From Thiotrichales bacterium (GTDB taxonomy: Bacteria > Pseudomonadota > Gammaproteobacteria > Thiomicrospirales > Thiomicrospiraceae): DNA of 12,545 nucleotides. The translations under genes and the position numbers were made by a program. The stretch is taken from positions 1 through 12,545 of the forward strand of contig JALVTA010000026.1 of the NCBI GenBank assembly GCA_027036095.1, read 5' to 3'. Positions 7,280 through 12,545 of this stretch are shown here, one piece after another. The notes beneath the pieces were generated by a model that worked only from the letters and a program-made list of their open reading frames with translations, did no database searches and was not told where the DNA came from. Each line of letters begins with the position of its first letter. Positions within the stretch are counted from its first letter, which is position 1.

Positions 7280-8029
7280 ATGGCTGGACACAGTAAATGG
7301 GCCAACATCAAACACCGCAAGGCGGCACAGGACGCCAAGCGGGGCAAGATCTTCACCAAGCTGATTCGCGAGTTGGTGGTGGCCGCGAGGATGGGCGGCC
7401 CGGTCATCGAGGACAACCCGCGCCTGCGCGCTGCCGTAGACAAGGCGCTGCGCAACAACATGAAGAAGGACACCATCGAGAAGGCCATCGCCCGTGGCGC
7501 TGGTCAGGATGAGGCCGACAACTACGAAGAGGTGCGCTACGAGGGCTATGGTCCGGGGGGTGTGGCCATCATGGTGGACTGCCTCACCGACAACCGTCAG
7601 CGCACCGTCTCCGAAGTGCGTCATGCCTTCAGCAAGCGCGGCGGCAACCTGGGCACCGACGGCTCTGTGGCCTATCTGTTCAAGCGTCAGGGCATCATCT
7701 CCTTCGAGCCGGGCGTGGACGAGGACGCCCTGATGGAGGCCGCCATTGAGGCGGGTGCCGAGGATGTGGTCATCAATGACGACGGCAGTGCCGATGTGAT
7801 CACCACGCCCGAGGACTACATGGACGTGCTTACCGCGCTGGAGGCGGCCGGCTTCAAGCCGGCCCACGCCGACATCTCCATGGAGGCGGACGTCAAGGCG
7901 GAGATCACCGATCCGGAGCAGGCGCAGAAAGTGATGGCGCTGATCGACGCGCTGGAGGACCTGGACGATGTGCAGCGGGTCTACTCCAACGTGGACATTC
8001 CCGACGATGTGATGGAGAAGATCGCCTGA
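7280..8029 (+). CDS. yebC: YebC/TACO1 family protein
   Basis: A 249-residue protein of standard family length, with the diagnostic N-terminus MAGHSKWANIKHRKAAQDAK and conserved blocks YEGYGPGGVA, LTDNRQRT and GGNLGTDGSVAYLF. The family was long annotated as transcriptional regulators. Work on bacterial members and mitochondrial TACO1 points instead to relieving ribosome stalling, notably at proline stretches. A cytoplasmic, ribosome-linked role is therefore the better guess. A clear ribosome-binding site (AAGGAAGAGG) precedes the ATG after a 37-base gap from nadA. I saw no obvious promoter in that gap, so read-through from the aspS operon is likely. Its stop overlaps the apparent CTG start of ruvC. 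The yebC-ruvC adjacency is conserved in many bacteria. Confidence 0.97.
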   Translation: MAGHSKWANIKHRKAAQDAKRGKIFTKLIRELVVAARMGGPVIEDNPRLRAAVDKALRNNMKKDTIEKAIARGAGQDEADNYEEVRYEGYGPGGVAIMVDCLTDNRQRTVSEVRHAFSKRGGNLGTDGSVAYLFKRQGIISFEPGVDEDALMEAAIEAGAEDVVINDDGSADVITTPEDYMDVLTALEAAGFKPAHADISMEADVKAEITDPEQAQKVMALIDALEDLDDVQRVYSNVDIPDDVMEKIA

Positions 8030-8544
8030 AGGCGCAGCGCATACTGGGCATCGATCCCGGCTCGCGCAAGACCGGCGTGGGCATCGTGGACATTGCCGGC
8101 CCGCGCAGCCGCTATGTCTTCAGCGGCGTGATCCGGGTGGAGAAATACACGCCGCCGGAGCGGCTCAAGCGCATCTTCAACAGCATGAACGAGCTGATCG
8201 CCCGGTACCGGCCCGACGCGCTGGCCATCGAAAAGGTGTTCGTGCACAAGGATCCGGTGGCGGCGATCAAGCTGGGACAGGCGCGTGGCGTCATTCTGTG
8301 CGCCGCGGCGCTGGCGGAGGTGCCCATCTTCGAATACACCCCCACCCAGATCAAGGGGGTGGTCGTGGGCAAGGGGCACGCCGCCAAGGGACAGATTCAG
8401 TTCATGGTGCAGCAGCTGCTGCGTCTGAGCGAGACGCCGCAGGAGGATGCGGCCGATGCGTTGGCCTGCGCCCTGTGCCATGCGCGTTTCGCCTCGCTCA
8501 AGGTGGATGTCACGCGCCTCGGTGGCGCAAGGAGACGGTTTTGA
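8026..8544 (+). CDS. ruvC: Crossover junction endodeoxyribonuclease RuvC (CTG start)
   Basis: The Holliday-junction resolvase, which cuts four-way junctions symmetrically after RuvAB branch migration. Taking CTG at 8026 as start gives 172 residues (E. coli 173). All four catalytic acids are then present: Asp10 (ILGIDPGS), Glu69 (AIEKVF), Asp141 and Asp144 (EDAADALA), at an offset of three from E. coli Asp7, Glu66, Asp138 and Asp141. No ATG, GTG or TTG in this frame lies upstream of the Asp10 codon. The first such codon, GTG at 8077, would delete residues 1-17 including Asp10 and leave a dead enzyme. The CTG has GGAG (8014-8017) eight bases upstream and overlaps the yebC stop as CTGA, like other junctions here. 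The gene identity is certain and the start codon is a strong inference. Confidence 0.9.
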   Translation: MKAQRILGIDPGSRKTGVGIVDIAGPRSRYVFSGVIRVEKYTPPERLKRIFNSMNELIARYRPDALAIEKVFVHKDPVAAIKLGQARGVILCAAALAEVPIFEYTPTQIKGVVVGKGHAAKGQIQFMVQQLLRLSETPQEDAADALACALCHARFASLKVDVTRLGGARRRF

Positions 8545-9146
8545 TCGGCGCATTGACGGGCAGACCCCTCAGCTGGCAGCCGCCGGAGCTGCTGCTGGAT
8601 GTCAACGGCGTGGCCTACGAGGTGCTCGCCCCCTCCACGCTGCACTTTCATGATGATGAAACGGTGCGGCTCTACACCCATCTGACCGTGCGTGAGGACC
8701 AGATGCAGCTCTACGGGTTCCGCAGCTTGGAAGAGCGCAACGTCTTCCGCACCCTGCTGCGCATCAGCGGCATCGGCGCCAAGATGGGGCTGGCCATTCT
8801 GTCCACCTGGCAGGTGGATGAGCTGATGCAGATCATCCGTCAGGAAGACCTCAAGGCGCTCACGCGCATTCCGGGTGTGGGCAAGAAGACGGCCGAAAAG
8901 CTGCTGGTGGAACTGAAGCACCGGTTCGACAGCCTTGCTCCAGTGGCTGGTGGCGGCGTCGCGGCGGGTACCGCTACGGCGCATCTCGAGCTGCCGAACG
9001 ATGCCGTCTCGCTGGCCCGTCAGGCGCTGGAAAATCTCGGCTACACGCCGGCCGAAGCCGGTCGGCTGCTGGATGCGGTGGCCGAGGAGGGGCTTGAGAC
9101 GGCCGAGCTGATCAGACGGGCACTGAAACAGGCGCAGACACGATGA
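8541..9146 (+). CDS. ruvA: Holliday junction branch-migration protein RuvA (TTG start)
   Basis: A 201-residue protein (E. coli 203) whose tetramers bind four-way junctions and load the RuvB motor. Domain I begins MIGALTG, with the acidic-pin region REDQMQLYGF (51-60). Domain II has two helix-hairpin-helix motifs, RISGIGAKMGLAIL (74-87) and RIPGVGKKTAEKLL (109-122). After a flexible Gly/Ala linker (about 132-148), domain III (about 153-201) should contact RuvB. The start is TTG at 8541, because it gives the canonical N-terminus and overlaps the ruvC stop as TTGA. AAGGAG (8529-8534) lies six bases upstream. In-frame codons further upstream run inside ruvC and have no family match. The gene ends with an ATGA overlap into ruvB. 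Confidence 0.96.
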   Translation: MIGALTGRPLSWQPPELLLDVNGVAYEVLAPSTLHFHDDETVRLYTHLTVREDQMQLYGFRSLEERNVFRTLLRISGIGAKMGLAILSTWQVDELMQIIRQEDLKALTRIPGVGKKTAEKLLVELKHRFDSLAPVAGGGVAAGTATAHLELPNDAVSLARQALENLGYTPAEAGRLLDAVAEEGLETAELIRRALKQAQTR

Positions 9147-10144
9147 TCGAAGCGGACCGTATCGTCGGCAATCAGGAGGCGGAGGACGACATCTTCCTGC
9201 CGCCGCGCATCCGTCCGCAGAGTCTGGGCGAATATGTGGGGCAGCAGGCGGCCCGGGCGCAGCTGTCCATGTTCATCGAGGCGGCGCGCCAGCGGCAGGA
9301 GGCGCTGGACCATGTGCTGCTCTACGGGCCGCCCGGGCTGGGCAAGACCACTCTGGCCAACATCATCGCCCACGAGATGGGCTCGCAGCTGCGTCAGACC
9401 TCCGGCCCTGCGCTGGAGCGACCGGGTGATCTGGCCGCCCTGCTGACCCGTCTGGAGCCGTTCGATGTGCTTTTCATCGACGAGATCCACCGCCTCTCGC
9501 CTGCGGTGGAAGAGATCCTCTATCCGGCCATGGAGGATTTCCAGATCGACATCATCATCGGCGAGGGACCGGCCGCCCAGAGCGTGCAGATCGACATCCC
9601 CCCCTTCACGCTGGTGGGGGCCACCACCCGCGCCGGGCTGCTCACCATGCCGCTGATGGACCGGTTCGGCATCGTGCAGCGGCTGGAGTTCTATACTGTT
9701 GAAGAATTGTCACAAATCATTACGCGCTCTGCGCATATACTTGGCGTGCGCATTGAAGCGGACGGGGCGGCGGAGATTGCCCGCCGGGCGCGCGGCACGC
9801 CGCGGATCGCCAACCGGCTGCTCAAGCGGGTGAGGGATTACGCGCAGGTGCGCGGTGACGGCACCATCACCCGTGAGGTGGCGGACGCGGCGCTGAATCT
9901 TCTGGAGGTGGATCCGCTCGGTCTCGACAAGATGGACCGGCGGCTGCTGGAGCTGGTGATCAACAAGTTCGACGGCGGGCCGGTGGGCATTGACAGTCTG
10001 GCCAGCGCCCTGGGTGAGGAGAAAGGCACCATCGAAGAGGTGATCGAGCCCTATCTGGTACAGCAGGGTTTTCTGGTGCGCTCGCCGCGCGGGCGCGTGG
10101 CCACGGATCTGGCCTATGGCCATCTGGGGCTGTCGCGGGACTGA
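9143..10144 (+). CDS. ruvB: Holliday junction branch-migration ATPase RuvB
   Basis: A 333-residue AAA+ motor forming hexamers that pump DNA through RuvA-bound junctions. Visible motifs are Walker A GPPGLGKT (62-69), Walker B DEIH (113-116), sensor 1 GATTRAG (159-165) and the arginine finger in LMDRFG (Arg174, same number as E. coli). The sensor 2 region is ARGTPRIANRLLKR, and a C-terminal winged-helix domain covers about 255-330. Length and motif order are standard. The ATG overlaps the ruvA stop. A patch of about 45 bases near 9695-9745 uses AT-rich codons (TTG, TCA, CAA, ATT, ATA, CTT) unlike the surrounding gene, but the protein there is normal. Confidence 0.98.
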   Translation: MIEADRIVGNQEAEDDIFLPPRIRPQSLGEYVGQQAARAQLSMFIEAARQRQEALDHVLLYGPPGLGKTTLANIIAHEMGSQLRQTSGPALERPGDLAALLTRLEPFDVLFIDEIHRLSPAVEEILYPAMEDFQIDIIIGEGPAAQSVQIDIPPFTLVGATTRAGLLTMPLMDRFGIVQRLEFYTVEELSQIITRSAHILGVRIEADGAAEIARRARGTPRIANRLLKRVRDYAQVRGDGTITREVADAALNLLEVDPLGLDKMDRRLLELVINKFDGGPVGIDSLASALGEEKGTIEEVIEPYLVQQGFLVRSPRGRVATDLAYGHLGLSRD

Positions 10145-10177
10145 TTTGGACGGGGTCTCCCCCAATTTTGCAGGGTG

Positions 10178-10231
10178 CGGAAAAAACCGCGCCGGAAAAA
10201 TGACGGAAAAACGGGTCTTATGGACGGAAAA
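10178..10231 (+). repeat. Four CGGAAAA repeats at the tolQ start
   Basis: The string CGGAAAA begins at 10178, 10193, 10204 and 10225, at spacings of 15, 11 and 21 bases. The last copy lies inside the first codons of tolQ. The 75-base ruvB-tolQ gap is the only sizeable gap in the ruv-tol block, so it is a candidate site for tol operon control. The gap also holds a small GGGG-TCT-CCCC hairpin (10152-10162) followed by AATTTT, which might attenuate ruvB transcripts. I could not identify a convincing -35/-10 pair. Confidence 0.4.
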
Positions 10232-10909
10232 CAGCTGCTTGAACTGATTTTCAATGCCTCCATCGTGGTGCAGGCGGTCATGGTGATCCTGCTGTTCATG
10301 TCGGTGGCGGTGTGGGCCGTGGGTTTTGCCAAACGGGCCGAACTGGGGCGCATGCGCCGGCATCTTGCGGACCTGCGTCGGGAGTTCGAGCAGGGCGCGG
10401 GCCTGCAGCTCTACTATGATCTGGGGGCGCGGCCCTATGGCGACTCGCTGGGCGCGCAGGTGCTCAAGGCGGGCGTGAGCGAGTTTCTCGAACTGAACAA
10501 GCTGGGCGTGCGCGACCGCAGTGCGCTGCTGGAAGGGGCCGAGCGGGCCATGCTGGCGGCGCTCAACGAGGCGCACCGCAAGGTCAACGGCCTGCTGCCG
10601 TCGCTGGCTACCATCGGCTCCTCCGCCCCCTACATCGGCCTGTTCGGAACCGTCTGGGGCGTGATGAACGCCTTTGCCGGGCTGGCCCAAGTGCAGCAGG
10701 CTACCCTGTCGGCCGTGGCGCCCGGCATTGCCGAGGCATTGATCGCCACGGCCATGGGCCTGTTCGTCGCCATTCCGGCAGTGATTGCCTACAACCGTCT
10801 TGCCGCGCGTGCCAACGGTCTGTCTGACGAGCTGGAGGAGCTGGCCGAGCAGGTGCTGGTACGCCTGCACCGCCAGGCCAACAAGCTGTCTGCCACTCCG
10901 GAGGTGTGA
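10220..10909 (+). CDS. tolQ: Tol-Pal system proton-channel subunit TolQ
   Basis: A 229-residue inner-membrane protein (E. coli 230) of the ExbB/MotA family that forms the pentameric stator around TolR. It uses proton flow to energise TolA during outer-membrane constriction. Three TM segments lie at about 14-37, 132-155 and 168-191, with a large cytoplasmic loop between the first two. The hallmark blocks SAPYIGLFGTVWGVMNAF and APGIAEALIATAMGLF are present. Thr144 and Thr177 match the channel-lining Thr145 and Thr178 of E. coli. The ATG at 10220 is chosen because it gives the usual N-terminus. An in-frame GTG at 10175 would add a basic, low-complexity stretch with no family counterpart. The ribosome-binding site is weak. 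The usual ybgC thioesterase gene is absent upstream. Confidence 0.96.
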   Translation: MDGKQLLELIFNASIVVQAVMVILLFMSVAVWAVGFAKRAELGRMRRHLADLRREFEQGAGLQLYYDLGARPYGDSLGAQVLKAGVSEFLELNKLGVRDRSALLEGAERAMLAALNEAHRKVNGLLPSLATIGSSAPYIGLFGTVWGVMNAFAGLAQVQQATLSAVAPGIAEALIATAMGLFVAIPAVIAYNRLAARANGLSDELEELAEQVLVRLHRQANKLSATPEV

Positions 10910-10912
10910 CCC

Positions 10913-11359
10913 GTGCGCCGCCGCCTCTCCATGCATGGCAAGCGTCCCCGCCTGATGGCGGAGATCAACGTGGTGCCCTATGTGGATGTGACGCTGGTGC
11001 TGCTGATCATCTTCATGGTCACCGCCCCCATCGTGCAGCAGGCGGTCTGGGTCGATCTGCCCGCCACGCCCAAAGTGCAAAAGAAGGGCGGTGCACAGGG
11101 CCGGGAGCCTTTCGTCATCACCGTCACCAAGGACGGCTTCTACCGCACCAGCGCCGATCCGGACCATGTGGTGGCGCCGCAGGATCTGGCCCGACTGGTG
11201 GCCGAAACCGTGGCGCGTAGTCAGCTCAAACAGCCCATCTACCTGCAGGGGGACCGCCAGGCTCCCTACGGCAAGGTGGTCAAACTGTTCGTGCTGCTCA
11301 AGGCCAACGGCGTGGATCAGGTGGCGCTGCTGACCCAGCCTGAGGAGGCGGGCCGATGA
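10913..11359 (+). CDS. tolR: Tol-Pal system stator subunit TolR (GTG start)
   Basis: A 148-residue ExbD/TolR-family protein (E. coli 142). It has a short basic cytoplasmic N-terminus and one TM helix (about 22-42) containing the essential proton-carrying aspartate (Asp25 in VVPYVDVTLVLL, equivalent to E. coli Asp23). A periplasmic domain ends in VALLTQPE. With TolQ it converts the proton gradient into motion of TolA. The GTG at 10913 is favoured: GGAGG (10900-10904) lies eight bases upstream, and it leaves only three bases after the tolQ stop. An ATG at 10931 would shorten the basic leader by six residues and remains possible. The gene ends in an ATGA overlap with tolA. Confidence 0.95.
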   Translation: MRRRLSMHGKRPRLMAEINVVPYVDVTLVLLIIFMVTAPIVQQAVWVDLPATPKVQKKGGAQGREPFVITVTKDGFYRTSADPDHVVAPQDLARLVAETVARSQLKQPIYLQGDRQAPYGKVVKLFVLLKANGVDQVALLTQPEEAGR

Positions 11360-12315
11360 TCCGCTTCGTGCTGCGTCATCCGCTGGCGACCCTGGCGGCA
11401 CTGGTCGTTCATGGGCTGCTGTTCATCCTGCTGTGGTGGAGCTGGAGCCAGCCGGCCAAACCCCGTGCCGTGGCAGCCCCTTCCGAACCGGACCGTAGCA
11501 TTCAGCCCCGGCAGAGCCTGCCGCCCATGAAGACCTTTGCGGTGGATCAGAAACTGGTGCAGCAGCAGCTGGAGAAGATTCGCCGACAGGAAGAAGCCAA
11601 ACGCCGCCGGGCCGAGCAGCTGAGAAAGCAGGCGGAGGCCGAGCGACGCCGTCTGGCCGCCCTGAAACGCCAGCGCGAACTGGAACGCAGAAAGGCCGAG
11701 GAAGCTCGTCGCAGGGCGGAGGCCGAGCGCAAGCGCCTGCTGGCGGAGAAGAAGAAGGCTGAAGCGCTGAAGAAGGCCGCCGAAGAAGCGGCACGCAAGA
11801 AGGCCGAGGCGGAGCGCAAGGCGCAGGAACTGAAGCGGCAGCAGCAGCTGGCGGCGGAGAAGAAGCGCCGCCTGGAAGAAGAGCTGCGCCGCAAGGCGGA
11901 GGAGAAAAAACGGCTGGAAGAGGCGGCCCGTCAGGCACGCCTGAAAAGGGAACGGGAAGAAGAGGCCGCACGGCTGCGTGAGCAGTTGCTGGCCGAAGAA
12001 CGTCAGCGACAGGAGGCGGAACGCCGTCAGCGACTGGCCCAGCTGCGCGAGCTCTACATCAGCCAGATCGCCGCCAGGGTGAAGGAGAACTGGCGCACAC
12101 CGGCGCGCATCAATCCGGAGGCCCAGTGTGATCTGGAGATCACCCAGAAACCGGACGGCAGGATCGTCTCTGTCAAGGTGCTCAACTGCAACAAGGCGGC
12201 GGACAAGCCCTTCCGCATCGCCGCCGAGCGGGCGGTCTGGCGCACCGGCACGCTGCCGCCGCCGCCGGAGAAGGACCTGTTCGAACCGACCATCCGATTC
12301 GTATTCAAGCCCTGA
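11356..12315 (+). CDS. tolA: Tol-Pal system bridging protein TolA
   Basis: A 319-residue protein spanning the periplasm. The N-terminal TM anchor (about 11-29, with the conserved His19 region LVVHGLLF) contacts TolQR. Residues about 65-232 form a long Arg/Lys/Glu/Ala-rich helical coiled coil. The C-terminal domain (about 233-319) is the TolB/Pal-binding TolA domain, with two cysteines (258 and 278) placed to form the disulfide known in E. coli. It is shorter than E. coli TolA (421), mainly because the helical domain is shorter, and that domain is richer in Arg and poorer in Ala. A 15-base repeat (11631-11645 and 11715-11729) is spaced 84 bases apart, or 28 residues. The start ATG overlaps the tolR stop and has GAGGAGG seven bases upstream. 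Confidence 0.95.
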   Translation: MIRFVLRHPLATLAALVVHGLLFILLWWSWSQPAKPRAVAAPSEPDRSIQPRQSLPPMKTFAVDQKLVQQQLEKIRRQEEAKRRRAEQLRKQAEAERRRLAALKRQRELERRKAEEARRRAEAERKRLLAEKKKAEALKKAAEEAARKKAEAERKAQELKRQQQLAAEKKRRLEEELRRKAEEKKRLEEAARQARLKREREEEAARLREQLLAEERQRQEAERRQRLAQLRELYISQIAARVKENWRTPARINPEAQCDLEITQKPDGRIVSVKVLNCNKAADKPFRIAAERAVWRTGTLPPPPEKDLFEPTIRFVFKP

Positions 12316-12324
12316 GGTGGAAAG

Positions 12325-12545
12325 ATGAGACTGATTGCCCTGCTCTGGCTGACGCTTGCTGCCCTGACCGCCCGTGCCGAGCTGACCGTGGAGATCAGTG
12401 ACGCGCAGGAGAATGCCGCGCCGGTGGCCATCATCCCCTTTGAAGGGGAGGCGCTGGCGCCGGAGAAGGTCTCCGAAGTGGTGGGCTTCGACCTGCGCCG
12501 CAGCGGTCGTTTCCGGCCACTGCCGAAGGATGACCTGCCGGAGCT
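12325..12545 (+). CDS. tolB: Tol-Pal periplasmic protein TolB (5' part only)
   Basis: The first 73 codons of a gene that continues past the window end. Residues 1-18 are a signal peptide (MRLIALLWLTLAALTARA) with cleavage expected before Glu19. The mature start, ELTVEIS, resembles the E. coli TolB N-terminus that binds TolA. The following VAIIPFEG and the VGFDLRRSGRF block match the TolB N-terminal domain. The beta-propeller is outside the window. It lies nine bases after the tolA stop, with GAGG (12314-12317) seven bases upstream. Position after tolQRA confirms the call. The pal and cpoB genes would be expected downstream. Confidence 0.93.
   Translation, partial: MRLIALLWLTLAALTARAELTVEISDAQENAAPVAIIPFEGEALAPEKVSEVVGFDLRRSGRFRPLPKDDLPE

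Noticed and set aside
4082..7488. Very long open frames on the - strand opposite aspS and nadA (up to about 720 codons), and similar ones opposite ruvB-tolR and the LysR-type gene.
   Set aside because: They are His/Gln/Arg-rich, match no family I recognise, and are the expected by-product of GC-rich codon use in well-identified + strand genes.
8298..8540. Upstream extension of the ruvA frame from GTG 8298.
   Set aside because: It overlaps ruvC in another frame and lacks RuvA similarity; TTG 8541 gives the canonical MIGALTG start with AAGGAG upstream.
8077..8544. RuvC starting at GTG 8077.
   Set aside because: This start lacks the catalytic aspartate and the first beta strand; the frame upstream encodes the conserved N-terminus.
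10175..10219. TolQ starting at GTG 10175.
   Set aside because: It adds a basic low-complexity extension (MRKKPRRKNDGKTGL) encoded by the repeat-bearing gap; the ATG at 10220 gives the family-standard N-terminus.

Overview
The window is a densely packed, GC-rich stretch with every gene on the + strand. It reads as chromosome from a ubiquinone-making gammaproteobacterium. The evidence is the ubiH-ubiI pair (E. coli order), the aspS-yebC-ruvC-ruvA-ruvB-tolQRAB order known from Pseudomonas-type genomes, and a UPF/DUF502 membrane protein directly upstream of aspS. I cannot assign an order or genus. I see no mobile element, tRNA, rRNA or CRISPR array, and no gene-free stretch longer than about 110 bases.

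Region 1 (1-2539) is an operon end. It holds the 3' part of ubiH, a second flavin hydroxylase (ubiI-like), and a six-TM potassium-channel-like protein with a long C-terminal coiled coil. The three are joined by 4-base overlaps. Region 2 (2540-3661) is a single LysR-type regulator behind an AT-rich promoter island, closed by a clear intrinsic terminator. Region 3 (3687-7242) begins with an extended -10 promoter and carries DUF502, aspS and nadA, again with 4-base overlaps. Region 4 (7280-10144) is yebC-ruvC-ruvA-ruvB: a translation-associated YebC protein and the complete Holliday-junction branch-migration and resolution machine. Region 5 (10220-12545) is tolQ-tolR-tolA and the start of tolB, the proton-driven cell-envelope constriction system. 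The tolB gene runs off the window end.

Most genes are ordinary housekeeping. Points worth a second look: (a) ruvC has no ATG, GTG or TTG start that keeps its catalytic N-terminus, and the only sensible start is a CTG overlapping the yebC stop; (b) eight junctions use nTGA start/stop overlaps, and all four forms (ATGA, GTGA, CTGA, TTGA) occur; (c) AspRS carries His36 and Gly87, the residue pair linked to non-discriminating AspRS; (d) an ion channel is coupled to quinone-synthesis genes; (e) nadA lies between aspS and yebC, and the usual ybgC is missing before tolQ. I did not find a convincing wholly new system. The channel-Ubi coupling is the nearest thing to one.
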